Source of the DNA: Ruminiclostridium cellobioparum DSM 1351 = ATCC 15832
Lineage (GTDB): Bacteria > Bacillota > Clostridia > Acetivibrionales > DSM-1351
DNA: 64,000 nucleotides
Reading direction: 5' to 3'
Assembly (NCBI RefSeq): GCF_000621505.1
Contig: NZ_JHYD01000002.1
Coordinates: forward strand, 332,465 to 396,464
Position 1 is the stretch's first letter. Every line of letters begins with the position of its first letter. The notes under the pieces were generated by a model that saw nothing but the letters and a program-made list of their open reading frames with translations, was not told where the DNA came from and ran no database searches. This document shows positions 55,143-64,000 of the stretch, piece after piece. A program made the translations under genes and the position numbers.

Positions 55143-57344
55143 ATGAAAAAGAAAGTATTATCGGCTTTTATAGTAATAATGCTCGTTTTACAGTCATTTT
55201 CATTCAATACAATGACGGTTTTTTCAAAAGCCGGTGAATTTGAGGCGGCTCCAATCAGCGGGCTTACCGGCTTTAATGGATTAAAGACGGTGGTGAACTC
55301 AAAAGGCGTTGCTGCAGCAATAAACAATTCAGGTGCAATAGCAGTTTGCGATAATCTTTCAGCTGCTTCGTGGAGGTTTATAACAAATGAAAAGGATATT
55401 GTTCTGAGGGATATTATTGTCAGTAACGATGAGTTCATTGCAGTTGGGGAACTGGATGATAAAAGAGCCGCACTTGTAATGCAGTCAAAAGACGGCATTC
55501 ATTGGTCGGAGAAAACAATTGATTATTTTAGATTTTTTACTATTTGTGAAACCAATGGAGAATTTTTTCTAACAGGAAGAAACAATATATCGGAGTATTG
55601 CATGTTTAAGACCAAGGATTTCAAGACTTATACCAAGCTTATATTTCCCGATAAGGCGCTGGTTAAAAAATATGCACCCGAGACTCTGGACTCAAATCAT
55701 TTAATGAATGATGAAGCCTTTTTTTGGCCCATTAATATGACATACTTTAATGGAAGCTATGTGGTTTCGGGATATGTACCTCACACCCCCTATGAACTTG
55801 AGGGTATAATCCTCACTTCTTCTGATTTAAAAACGTGGAAGGTGGGCGCAACCTCAGATTTATGTATGTCGAATATTGTGCAGGGCAAAGACAGGCTTAT
55901 TGTTTACGGCTCCAATGCAGAGTCTGCCTACTTGAGCGACTCTGGTGCATTAGGGGGAGGTTCCGGAGCAAAATATCCCACCTCCATGTACATAACCACC
56001 GACGGTAAAAAATTCACGAAATGTAATATCGAATTTAATACGGGAGCCGGAGGCTTCAGCAAAATAACCTACTGTAACGGAATATTCTTCGGAATCGGTT
56101 ATAAGACTCTGGGGACGTCTCCTGACGGCATCAAATGGAGCAAAGAGGACTCTGAGGTGAATTGGCAGTTTGCGGGGTATGGAAATGGACAGTACTGTGC
56201 TATCGGTACAAAAACAAACGGACAGGGTGAAATAGCCATTGCTCAAAGCAGTGACGGAAAGAGATGGGAAAGCCTCGGCTATAATGGCGATATTACACAG
56301 TTGAATGTTGCGGGTGAAGCAATATATTCCTCAGGATACTTTTTATCCAGCGGCGGAACATCGGTATCCAAAGACCTGATCAATTGGAAGAGCAACATTG
56401 GCGCACAAAATGAGTCATATGTCTTTTCTTTGTTTGACGGGAGCAGATATATCGCCGTCTCAAGACAGAGAGTCTTATCTTCCGGGGATGGTGAAAAGTG
56501 GGAAGTAAAGGCGGACTTCGGAAGCAGGAAAGACCCGTTTTCACAGGAGGTTGAACTCCAGAGCATTGAGTTCTCAGGCGGAACCTACATCCTTTATGGC
56601 CTTAAGTGGGGGAATGGTTGGGAATTGTATGCCTGGATAAGTAATGATTTAATGAATTGGGATGCAAGAAAGATAAATGTATCAGGAATTGAAAATACAA
56701 ATTCCAGCCTGAACGGCGCGGTGATTACTGTTTCTGGAAACAAGGCTCTTCTTGTCTATGCCGACCAGTCCGCCGATACTGCCATAGTTGCTTCGGCGGA
56801 GGACTTTATCAATTTTAATACTGTTCTAAATGTCCGGGAAAAGGGAATCTGGTTCAATAAACCGGTATGCATCAATGGAAAATGGTTATTTTCCAGCAGA
56901 TCCATGTATGCTGAAAAAGTTAATGACATGCTTTATATATCCGGGGATCTGGTAAATTTTAAAAAGGTGGCTCTGCCTGTCAAGTCGGTATCAAACATTG
57001 TAGAATACAAGGAATACTATGCGATTGTTTCAAATAATACCGGAGACAACAAAATTACATTGACCAAAGATTTTAAAAAATTTGAGAGCTTTAAGTTTCC
57101 GCTTTCGGAACCTGATCCCAATCTCTTCAAATCAGGATTAAATGCGTTTGATGCCAGGGACAATAACCGGGCATTTGTTATTGGAGACACCTTCTTTGTC
57201 CTGGGGGGAAAAGTTTTTTACACCAATAACTTTAAGGACTGGAAGACATTGCAGGGATTGCCCCCGAATAATTACCTGACGGCATCCTCCGGAGGAAAAA
57301 CTGCTGTCGTGGGCGGGGTGGGCATCATGGCAATTGTAAAATAG
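55143..57344 (+). CDS. Secreted beta-propeller-like repeat protein
   Basis: 733 residues from ATG 55143 (GGGAGGAATTCTGCG before it). Signal peptide about 1-30 with cleavage near 'VFSKAGEF'. The rest carries about twelve repeats of a pattern Ser/Thr-x-Asp-x-x-x-Trp/Phe, for instance 'SKDGIHWSE', 'SSDLKTWKV', 'SPDGIKWSK', 'SSDGKRWES', 'SKDLINWKS', 'SGDGEKWEV', 'SNDLMNWDA', 'SGDLVNFKK', 'TKDFKKFES' and 'TNNFKDWKT', alternating with 'NGxYxxxG' strands. This is the look of sialidase/BNR-type propeller blades. No dockerin, S-layer or sortase signal is seen, so it is probably released or loosely wall-bound; ligand unknown. Confidence 0.85.
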   Translation: MKKKVLSAFIVIMLVLQSFSFNTMTVFSKAGEFEAAPISGLTGFNGLKTVVNSKGVAAAINNSGAIAVCDNLSAASWRFITNEKDIVLRDIIVSNDEFIAVGELDDKRAALVMQSKDGIHWSEKTIDYFRFFTICETNGEFFLTGRNNISEYCMFKTKDFKTYTKLIFPDKALVKKYAPETLDSNHLMNDEAFFWPINMTYFNGSYVVSGYVPHTPYELEGIILTSSDLKTWKVGATSDLCMSNIVQGKDRLIVYGSNAESAYLSDSGALGGGSGAKYPTSMYITTDGKKFTKCNIEFNTGAGGFSKITYCNGIFFGIGYKTLGTSPDGIKWSKEDSEVNWQFAGYGNGQYCAIGTKTNGQGEIAIAQSSDGKRWESLGYNGDITQLNVAGEAIYSSGYFLSSGGTSVSKDLINWKSNIGAQNESYVFSLFDGSRYIAVSRQRVLSSGDGEKWEVKADFGSRKDPFSQEVELQSIEFSGGTYILYGLKWGNGWELYAWISNDLMNWDARKINVSGIENTNSSLNGAVITVSGNKALLVYADQSADTAIVASAEDFINFNTVLNVREKGIWFNKPVCINGKWLFSSRSMYAEKVNDMLYISGDLVNFKKVALPVKSVSNIVEYKEYYAIVSNNTGDNKITLTKDFKKFESFKFPLSEPDPNLFKSGLNAFDARDNNRAFVIGDTFFVLGGKVFYTNNFKDWKTLQGLPPNNYLTASSGGKTAVVGGVGIMAIVK

Positions 57345-57511
57345 TGTGAAGCTGCTTTTGTTTTGCTTTACAGATGGATTTAATCCAATCAACTGGTTAC
57401 GATACAATTTTTGTAATTGTTTAAATTAACTGGCACAACGCATTAAATTATTAAACGTTTGCTTGAAAGACTTCATTTGCGTTTGTCTTCCAGGCAAACC
57501 TGTGCATTTGA

Positions 57512-59503
57512 TCAATATCTGAAACTCCAGCCCGGAAACCACTGGAGAAGGCTTGCATACCATTTTGGCACGATGACTCCCGAAAGTATCGGATAGAACA
57601 TTATAAACATAAATGCGGTCAGTATGAGATAGATGTACACGAGCTTTCTGGCTGTCCTGCCGTGCCCGTAAAAGATTTTAATCAGGTAAACCATTATAAT
57701 GATCAGGAACGGCATAACGGAGAAATAATGATAAATAAAGGCCATTCTGCGAACTACCATCCAGGGAATGTACTGGAACAAAGCTCCGAAAATCGGAACA
57801 ATCATGTACCGGTCCTTCCTTTTGATTGCCAGGACAATTCCTGTAATAAGTGCAGGAATACTAAACCACCAGATAAGAGGATTGCCCATGCATATTATAC
57901 TGGAAGTAAGATTCTCGGCCGCCAGGGCTTTAGACCCGTAAAACCATATGGGTTTGACCATAATAGGCCATGCCCACCAGGGAGATGAATAGGAGTGCTT
58001 GATATCCAGATCATTATGAAAGTTATACATATAAGTCTGGTTATTTATGAACTCCTTCACACCATTACCAGGAACCAGCATTATAGATGTATAGGAGGCA
58101 AAATAAATTATACCCGGAATAATTAAAAAGAAAAGGACGCATGCCAGGGCTGTTTTTACAAAGTACCTGCTCCAGAATTTATTAAATAAATCGGAGGATA
58201 AGCCATACTGCCTATATGCAGCATAGCAGGCTATTTCATCGAGCTTTGCAATAATGAAAATCAACATCAGGCCAACTGCGCCGTACATTGCAATCCATTT
58301 TGTAGCTGCACCTATGCCAAGAATCAGACCGCATAGAAACAGCGGAACCAGTGATTTTTTCAAACCAATCTTATAGGGCTTTCTGATAAAATAATCATAT
58401 ATGAAATAATACATCAGTATAACAAAGAAAGTAACATATACATCTATAGTAGAAATCCTTGTCTGAACAAAATGCATAAAATCAAACATCATAAGGAATG
58501 CGGTGCAAAAAGCGAAGAAACGTTTTTTGAATAGCTTTAAACCAAAAAGATACATAACAGGTATCATTGCAACGCCGAACAGCGTACCGACAATTCTCCA
58601 GCCAAAGGGATTCACTCCGAAAATGAGCATTCCAATCATCACAAAGTATTTACCCAAAGGAGGATGAGTTCTTTCAAAAGGTATAATTTCATAAATAAAA
58701 TCAAGCGCTGTCCTGGGGTAGAAAACTTCATCAAAATATGTATTGGTATTTGATAAAGTATAAAAATCAACTTTATCCTGTTCATCAATAAGATTTGACA
58801 ATTTGTAAGGCTTATGATCGGGGCTTTCTATTGCAGGCGTATTTGAGCCGGAATTTGAAGAAGTAATACTTTTAATGCTTAAAGGTATGGTCGAACCCTT
58901 CTCAAACACAGCGATCTCATTTAAGGCCGCTCCCGGGCCGTTCGGCATAAATTTGATTTTACTTGTCTTAAACTCTTTTGCTGAGACTTTCCAGGAGTAA
59001 AAACCGGTTTTGTCAATAGCTTCGGAGCTCATATAATTATCAAAATCGTTAAGATACAGGATATCATACTTGACATTGTCATACTTTTCATGGTTATAAC
59101 CCTGATATATCATTACCTTTGATACTTCGACCCTTTTGCCCAAATCCACAATAAAACCGTCGTCCTTGGCAGAAGGTGCCCAGCTGGTCTCAGGTACACT
59201 AAAAGAGCCAAGGTTATAGAGGGCAGGAAGGGCATAAAAAATAGTCATTGCCAGCATAATTATTATGTCTTTTTTTGTAAGCTTAAATAAGGGCTTTGAT
59301 TCCTGCTCGGTATCCAGCAGATCGCTTTCAGACAGGATCAATGTGCCGCTTTTAATACTCCTGATTCTTATAAAAAACCATATACCTATTGTCAACAGTG
59401 ATATGCAGGTGACACCCAGCATCATTGTGGCAAATCCCGGCATTTTTATATTAATAAAGAAATCTGAAACATGTTTGTAAATATTAATAAAAAAGTCCTT
59501 CAA
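57512..59503 (-). CDS. PMT-family (protein mannosyltransferase-like) glycosyltransferase with discoidin-like insert
   Basis: 663 residues, about ten membrane helices. The catalytic loop contains the acidic pair in 'TYFDEVFYPRTALDF' and 'ERTHPPLGKYFVM', as in PMT/ArnT enzymes that use a lipid-linked sugar and glycosylate secreted targets. Between helices 2 and 3 about 130 residues ('SWAPSAKDDGFIVDLGKRVEVSKVMIYQG', 'ALNEIAVFEKG') resemble an F5/8-type C (discoidin) sugar-binding domain on the outer face. Convergent with the secreted propeller gene, a possible substrate. Start ATG 59503 following GGATAACTTTG. Confidence 0.88.
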   Translation of the reverse strand: MKDFFINIYKHVSDFFINIKMPGFATMMLGVTCISLLTIGIWFFIRIRSIKSGTLILSESDLLDTEQESKPLFKLTKKDIIIMLAMTIFYALPALYNLGSFSVPETSWAPSAKDDGFIVDLGKRVEVSKVMIYQGYNHEKYDNVKYDILYLNDFDNYMSSEAIDKTGFYSWKVSAKEFKTSKIKFMPNGPGAALNEIAVFEKGSTIPLSIKSITSSNSGSNTPAIESPDHKPYKLSNLIDEQDKVDFYTLSNTNTYFDEVFYPRTALDFIYEIIPFERTHPPLGKYFVMIGMLIFGVNPFGWRIVGTLFGVAMIPVMYLFGLKLFKKRFFAFCTAFLMMFDFMHFVQTRISTIDVYVTFFVILMYYFIYDYFIRKPYKIGLKKSLVPLFLCGLILGIGAATKWIAMYGAVGLMLIFIIAKLDEIACYAAYRQYGLSSDLFNKFWSRYFVKTALACVLFFLIIPGIIYFASYTSIMLVPGNGVKEFINNQTYMYNFHNDLDIKHSYSSPWWAWPIMVKPIWFYGSKALAAENLTSSIICMGNPLIWWFSIPALITGIVLAIKRKDRYMIVPIFGALFQYIPWMVVRRMAFIYHYFSVMPFLIIIMVYLIKIFYGHGRTARKLVYIYLILTAFMFIMFYPILSGVIVPKWYASLLQWFPGWSFRY

Positions 59504-59539
59504 AGTTATCCTCCATACCTGCTGAAAAGTTTTACAATA

Positions 59540-59568
59540 ATTATAATATAGTATTATTTACAATACAA
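59540..59568 (-). promoter_or_regulatory. Promoter of PMT-family gene
   Basis: Minus strand TTGTAT (59563-59568), 17 bases, TATAAT (59540-59545). Confidence 0.7.
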
Positions 59569-59730
59569 TTGATAATGTAAATAATAACCATATCATATTA
59601 TTGACCGGATTACACCTGGTTAAGCCTATTTGCCCCGATTTTAAACATCCGACTGCAAAAAAGGCTGAAAAGGCACCGGATTTTTTTTCTTTAACAGCGG
59701 TTAAGGAGGATTATTGTGCCGCATATCGCC

Positions 59731-59759
59731 TTGCGGCTCCGGCAGTGCTATGCTATAAT
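59731..59759 (+). promoter_or_regulatory. Promoter of dapF-dapL
   Basis: TTGCGG (59731-59736), 17 bases, TATAAT (59754-59759). Before it, AAGGAGG at 59703-59709 precedes a 15-codon GTG frame that overlaps the promoter; not considered a gene. The 59569-59730 stretch holds nothing else. Confidence 0.6.
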
Positions 59760-59870
59760 ATGAAAAAGTTAGCAAGTTTATTAGTTTAGTTGGATAAAAG
59801 GTAATACACATAAACATGCCGCCGTTTTATCAGCTTTATAAACTTTGTAAACTGAAAGGGGCTGTATAAA

Positions 59871-60704
59871 ATGAAATTTACTAAAATGCAAGGTTTGGGA
59901 AATGATTATATATATGTGGACTGTACCCGTGAAGCACTGGACGGTCCATCCGATATTGCGAAAAAAGTAAGTGACAGGCATTTCGGAATAGGTTCCGATG
60001 GTTTGGTGCTTATACTTCCTTCACAAAAGGCTGATTTCAGGATGAGAATGTTTAACTCGGACGGGTCTGAATCGGAAATGTGCGGAAATGCCATACGGTG
60101 TGTAGGAAAGTATGTATATGACAACGGTCTGACAGATAAGAAGGTTGTCAATATAGAAACCCTGGCAGGTATCAAGGTATTAACCCTGACAATTGAGAAC
60201 GGAGAGGTTGTTCTTGTCAGAGTTGATATGGGGGAACCCATACTGGTACCTGAAGATATTCCTGTTGATTCTGCCAAGGACAGATTTATTTCAGAGCCGG
60301 TCAGTATAGATAATTATGAATTTAAAGTAACTGCTGTTTCCATGGGAAACCCTCATGCGGTTTCCTATATTGATAATGTAGCTGATTTTCCGCTGTCTCA
60401 GATAGGACCCAAGATGGAAACAAACAAATTATTTCCCAGAAAGGTCAATGCGGAATTTGTTCAAATAATAGATAGAAACACTCTCAAGATGAGGGTCTGG
60501 GAAAGAGGAGCAGGGGAAACCCTGGCCTGCGGTACCGGGGCCTGTGCTGTTCTGGTTGCGTCGGTTTTAAACAATGTATCCGAAAGAGCTGCTGCAGTCA
60601 AACTGCTTGGAGGGGATTTGTTTATAGAATGGTCGGAAAAAGACAATCATGTATATATGACAGGACCGGCCGTTAAGGTGTTTGATGGTGAAATAAATAT
60701 TTAA
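59871..60704 (+). CDS. dapF: Diaminopimelate epimerase
   Basis: 277 residues. The two catalytic Cys are in '[16 protein letters not shown]' and '[16 protein letters not shown]'; '[13 protein letters not shown]' is the N-terminal signature. Turns LL- into meso-diaminopimelate for peptidoglycan and lysine. Ribosome site AAAGGGG. Followed 24 bases later by dapL. Confidence 0.97.
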   Translation: MKFTKMQGLGNDYIYVDCTREALDGPSDIAKKVSDRHFGIGSDGLVLILPSQKADFRMRMFNSDGSESEMCGNAIRCVGKYVYDNGLTDKKVVNIETLAGIKVLTLTIENGEVVLVRVDMGEPILVPEDIPVDSAKDRFISEPVSIDNYEFKVTAVSMGNPHAVSYIDNVADFPLSQIGPKMETNKLFPRKVNAEFVQIIDRNTLKMRVWERGAGETLACGTGACAVLVASVLNNVSERAAAVKLLGGDLFIEWSEKDNHVYMTGPAVKVFDGEINI

Positions 60705-60728
60705 TATATAATAGAGAGGATTTAATAT

Positions 60729-61961
60729 ATGGCATTTGTAAATGAAAATCATTTAAAACTACCGGGCAATTATTTATTTGCTGAAATCGGTAAAAGAGTT
60801 AATACCTTTAAAAGTGAAAATCCTTCTGCCGATATTATCAGGCTTGGGATAGGAGATGTTACACGTCCGCTCCCGATGGCTTGTATTCAGGCAATGCATA
60901 AAGCTGTTGACGATATGTCCAGGGTAGAGACCTTTAAAGGATATCCTGAATATGAGGGATATGATTTCCTTATCAACAGTATCATTGAGTTTGATTACAA
61001 AAAAAGAGGCATTACAATTGGTACTGATGAGGTTTTTGTCAGTGACGGGGCCAAAAGCGATACGGCCAATATCCAGGAGCTTTTTGGAACCAATTGCAGA
61101 ATAGCTGTTACCGACCCTGTTTATCCCGTATATGTTGACAGCAATGTAATGGCCGGCAGGACGGGTGAATATGTGGACGGCAAATGGACAAATGTCACGT
61201 ATCTTCCCTGTACATCAGCAAATGGTTTTATTCCTGAGTTGCCGAAAGAAAGAGTTGATCTTATCTACTTGTGTTTGCCCAATAATCCCACAGGTACAAC
61301 TTTGACAAAGGATCAGCTAAAGGTTTGGGTAGATTATGCGGCAAAAAATAAATCCATAATTTTATTTGATTCTGCCTATGAGGCTTTTATAACACAGGAC
61401 GATGTTCCTCACAGCATTTATGAAATCGAAGGGGCAAAAGAAGTTGCCATTGAGTTCAGGAGTTTTTCAAAAACTGCAGGTTTTACAGGAACAAGATGCG
61501 CTTATGTAGTTATCCCGAAAGAGTTGAAAGCAGCTGCGGCAGACGGCAGTGAGATCGGACTGAACAGATTGTGGTACAGAAGACAGGCAACCAAGTTCAA
61601 CGGTGTATCGTATATAGTGCAGCGCGGGGCAGAGGCTGTATATACCGAAGAAGGCCAAAAACAGGTCAGGGAGACCATAGCATACTATCTGACAAATGCT
61701 TCTATAATAAAGAGCGGTCTTGAGAGTGTGGGCATAACCGTATTCGGAGGCGTTAACGCTCCTTACATCTGGATGAAGACGCCAAAGGGGATGGATTCAT
61801 GGGAGTTTTTTGACAAGCTTTTAAGTGAAGCCAATATTGTCGGAACTCCGGGAGTAGGCTTTGGGCCAAGCGGGCAGGGTTATTTCAGACTCACTGCTTT
61901 TGGAAACAGGGAGAATACCCAGGCGGCTGTTGAAAGATTTAAGACAAGACTTAAACTATAG
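60729..61961 (+). CDS. dapL: LL-diaminopimelate aminotransferase
   Basis: 410 residues, PLP enzyme. '[23 protein letters not shown]', '[14 protein letters not shown]', '[14 protein letters not shown]' and the PLP Lys in '[18 protein letters not shown]'. Makes LL-diaminopimelate in one step from tetrahydrodipicolinate, so the cell uses the aminotransferase variant, with DapF next in the path. AGAGAGG ribosome site. Confidence 0.97.
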   Translation: MAFVNENHLKLPGNYLFAEIGKRVNTFKSENPSADIIRLGIGDVTRPLPMACIQAMHKAVDDMSRVETFKGYPEYEGYDFLINSIIEFDYKKRGITIGTDEVFVSDGAKSDTANIQELFGTNCRIAVTDPVYPVYVDSNVMAGRTGEYVDGKWTNVTYLPCTSANGFIPELPKERVDLIYLCLPNNPTGTTLTKDQLKVWVDYAAKNKSIILFDSAYEAFITQDDVPHSIYEIEGAKEVAIEFRSFSKTAGFTGTRCAYVVIPKELKAAAADGSEIGLNRLWYRRQATKFNGVSYIVQRGAEAVYTEEGQKQVRETIAYYLTNASIIKSGLESVGITVFGGVNAPYIWMKTPKGMDSWEFFDKLLSEANIVGTPGVGFGPSGQGYFRLTAFGNRENTQAAVERFKTRLKL

Positions 61962-62107
61962 TTTTGATATATTTTATTAATATATTACTAATTATATTAA
62001 TAATTATATTACTGGTATAATGTAATTACAGCTGTAATATTGATAAAGCCATAGCAATAAAAGTTGGTTGCTATATAATAGAAGATTAATTTTGCATAGA
62101 TTTGATA

Positions 62108-62140
62108 TTTGGGCCGACTAGGATTAGTCGGCCCAAAAAG
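62108..62140 (+). terminator. Terminator between dapL and glycosylase genes
   Basis: 13-base perfect stem TTTGGGCCGACTA (62108-62120) / TAGTCGGCCCAAA (62125-62137), four-base loop. T-run short, but the stem is strong and also palindromic to the minus strand. Confidence 0.75.
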
Positions 62141-62182
62141 TGATATGAAGGTTTTTCAAAACGAAGGGGTGAGCGGAAAGGT

Positions 62183-62752
62183 ATGTTGGATTGGGAACAG
62201 TTGAATTCAGCCTGCAGTAATTGTCAGGCCTGTGAACTCGGCAGGACCAGGACTAATATAGTTGTCGGCAGGGGAAATGTAAACGCCCCCGTAATGTTTG
62301 TCGGGGAAGGACCCGGTGAACAGGAGGACAGGCAGGGGCTTCCTTTTGTGGGAGCGGCAGGCCAGCTTCTGGACACTTTGCTTGAAGCACTGATGTTGAA
62401 GCCGGATGAATATTATATCGCAAATGTTGTTAAGTGCAGGCCTCCCAACAATCGTGTTCCAAGTGATGAGGAGGCTGAAAAATGTCTTCCCTACCTCAGA
62501 AATCAGGTTGCGCTGGTCAGGCCTCAAATATTAGTATGTCTTGGCAGCACTGCAGCAAAGTATGTTATTGCAAGGGATATTAGGATAACACAAATCAGGG
62601 GACAGTGGATTGAACGCAAGGGTTATTGGATCATGCCGACTTTTCATCCCGCGGCGCTGCTCAGGGATCAGAGCAAGAAAACCCTGCTTTTCAGGGATAT
62701 CAGGGAAGTGAGGAACAAATTACATACAATAACCGGAATAAAGGAAAATTAG
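62183..62752 (+). CDS. Uracil-DNA glycosylase, family 4
   Basis: 189 residues. Iron-sulfur Cys in 'CSNCQACELGRTR' plus later Cys; 'VMFVGEGPGEQEDRQGLPFVGAAGQLLD' and 'TFHPAALLR' are the active-site motifs. Removes uracil from DNA. A second, related gene follows two bases after the stop. Confidence 0.93.
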   Translation: MLDWEQLNSACSNCQACELGRTRTNIVVGRGNVNAPVMFVGEGPGEQEDRQGLPFVGAAGQLLDTLLEALMLKPDEYYIANVVKCRPPNNRVPSDEEAEKCLPYLRNQVALVRPQILVCLGSTAAKYVIARDIRITQIRGQWIERKGYWIMPTFHPAALLRDQSKKTLLFRDIREVRNKLHTITGIKEN

Positions 62753-62754
62753 AC

Positions 62755-63360
62755 ATGACAACAAACAAAATCAGAATGGAACTTGACGGGCTATATAATA
62801 AATATTCAAAAACCTTTGAAAATGAACAGATAGTGCTTGGTGACGGCTGCTTGACAGGTCCTATGATAATAATAGGGGAAGCTCCGGGAAAAGACGAGGT
62901 ATCACAGGGAAAGCCTTTTGTAGGAGCGGCGGGGAAAAATCTGAAAGAATTTATGGACCTGATAGGGATAACCCGTGAATCAGTGTTTATAACAAATGTT
63001 ATCAAGTACAGGCTTGGGAAGATAAATGAAAAAACAAAAAGGGTAATTAACCGTCCTGCAACCAGGGAGGATATAGTTAATAATCAACACTGGCTTCACC
63101 AGGAAATTGCACTGTTGTGCCCCAAGATAATTGTAACCTTGGGCAACGTCCCCTTAAAAGCTGTCACAGATGATTTCAATGCCTCGATTGGTGAAATGCA
63201 TGGGAGCATCCATACCTGTAATATCGGTGAAAAGGCGTACCGGCTGTTCCCTCTGTATCATCCTGCAAGTATCATATATAACAGAAGCCTAAAGGATACA
63301 TATAATAATGATGTATTGATGTTAAAAGAGGTTTTATCTTCATTGGATGCAAGTAATTAA
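62755..63360 (+). CDS. Second uracil-DNA glycosylase-family protein
   Basis: 201 residues from ATG 62755 (AAAGGAAAA upstream; earlier in-frame ATG would overlap the previous gene by 127 bases). 'IIIGEAPGKDEVSQGKPFVGAAGKNL', 'LYHPASIIYN' show the same fold. The N-terminal Cys pair that binds the iron-sulfur cluster in its neighbour is absent ('GDGCLTGPM' has one Cys). A paralogue with altered specificity, probably from tandem duplication long ago. Confidence 0.9.
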   Translation: MTTNKIRMELDGLYNKYSKTFENEQIVLGDGCLTGPMIIIGEAPGKDEVSQGKPFVGAAGKNLKEFMDLIGITRESVFITNVIKYRLGKINEKTKRVINRPATREDIVNNQHWLHQEIALLCPKIIVTLGNVPLKAVTDDFNASIGEMHGSIHTCNIGEKAYRLFPLYHPASIIYNRSLKDTYNNDVLMLKEVLSSLDASN

Positions 63361-63420
63361 TTTGATCTGAGGGTATGGAATAAATTGACTTAATAAAATA
63401 TAATTTTTTATTAAATAATA

Positions 63421-63554
63421 TTGACAAGATATAATAGGCATGCTATTATAACTAAGCTGTCGCGGACAGGAACAAAACAATACTTTAAATAGTAAATTGT
63501 GACAAACAAAAATCTACAAAAAGTGTTGACACAAAAGCGTCAGTGTGGTAATAT
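63421..63554 (+). promoter_or_regulatory. Tandem rRNA promoters
   Basis: P1: TTGACA (63421-63426), 17 bases, TATTAT (63444-63449). P2: TTGACA (63526-63531), 17 bases, TAATAT (63549-63554). Both show -35 consensus and ideal spacing, 105 bases apart, as usual for rRNA operons. Confidence 0.88.
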
Positions 63555-63559
63555 ATAAA

Positions 63560-63880
63560 AGTCGCTCAGCACTGCTGAGTGCCGGAATTTGACAAATATA
63601 CAGCATATCGATTTTATGCCGGAAAGTCACTTTCCAGATGGACTTTGAAAAGTAAACAGTGACAAATACATGCAAATGTAATGTAAAGGAACTCGAAAAA
63701 TTCCGAAATCGCATAGCGATTTCAAATTGAGTAACTTGCGAACTTTACAACCTGGTTTTTGGAAACAAGAACTAGAAAAAAAGTCAGCAATTTTAAATGA
63801 GCATGCTGAATAAAATTCAGCAGTCAAGCTTGTCAAATAAGTTAATTGTGCAGCAGATTTTCTGCGAAACATATAAATTT
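63560..63880 (+). other. rRNA leader
   Basis: Transcribed spacer before 16S with hairpins such as GAAATCGC-ATA-GCGATTTC (63705-63723), probably part of processing or antitermination signals. The frames inside it are not genes. Confidence 0.6.

Positions 63881-64000
<120 letters not shown>

Noticed and set aside
59601..59789. Plus-strand frame of 62 codons and a 15-codon GTG frame before dapF
   Set aside because: Both overlap the dapF promoter; the longer one has no ribosome site, and the short one would begin upstream of the transcription start.
63514..63872. Minus-strand frames in the rRNA leader
   Set aside because: They lie within the transcribed spacer behind strong rRNA promoters and have no ribosome sites.

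Overview
The window looks like the chromosome of an anaerobic, low-GC, spore-forming clostridium, probably of cluster III (Ruminiclostridium/Acetivibrio relatives). The reasons are strong Shine-Dalgarno sites before almost every gene, AT-rich promoters, a Spo0A-fold regulator, the DapL lysine route, oxygen-labile two-subunit fumarase, an HcpA-type DUF1858 protein, and the opening of a clostridial 16S rRNA at the right edge. Genus-level placement is inference.

Layout. 1-1.1 kb: tail of a peptide-maturation cluster (TIGR04066-like protein plus degenerate acyl-carrier-related protein). 1.4-3.1 kb: amtB and a P-II gene. 3.2-16.5 kb: a sugar/polyol locus with a DeoR regulator, a YesMN-type two-component system, a ribose-type ABC transporter, a GolD/DthD-like dehydrogenase, a chemoreceptor, an RpiB-family isomerase and DhaK/DhaL-type kinase subunits. 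This composition fits uptake and breakdown of a tetritol such as D-threitol via D-erythrulose and D-erythrulose 4-phosphate to D-erythrose 4-phosphate. 16.6-22 kb: lipoprotein, orphan endolysin-like amidase, asnB, and an unusual chemoreceptor. 22.2-30.3 kb: glutamine hub (glnN, gatBAC on minus; glnA and an ANTAR antiterminator on plus). 30.3-34.6 kb: remnant of an AAA ATPase and a large SF1 helicase. 34.9-43.4 kb: housekeeping enzymes and gdhA. 43.5-47.4 kb: aroA-aroC-aroK with a Spo0A-like paralogue. 47.5-52.1 kb: HU, Usp, fumarase, DUF1858, purA. 52.2-55 kb: small genes, an XRE regulator, a repeated palindrome and five tRNAs. 55.1-63.4 kb: secreted propeller-like protein, PMT-family glycosyltransferase, dapF-dapL, tandem uracil-DNA glycosylases. 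63.4-64 kb: tandem rRNA promoters and the 16S start.

The most coherent new picture is a nitrogen regulon. Four leaders (amtB, glnA, gatC, glnN) each carry a small hairpin with a six-base loop having A at position 1 and G at position 4, and its 3' arm overlaps an intrinsic terminator. This is the architecture known for ANTAR RNA-binding antiterminators, and an ANTAR protein with a degenerate receiver domain is encoded directly behind glnA. One regulator could thus couple ammonium uptake, both glutamine synthetases and the glutamine-using tRNA amidotransferase. gdhA has its own, different, structured leader.

Other points to follow up are three tiny genes with good expression signals (a 52-residue membrane protein divergent from the XRE regulator, a 29-residue peptide cassette, a 30-residue Cys-containing peptide) and a palindromic element present at two sites 3.6 kb apart.
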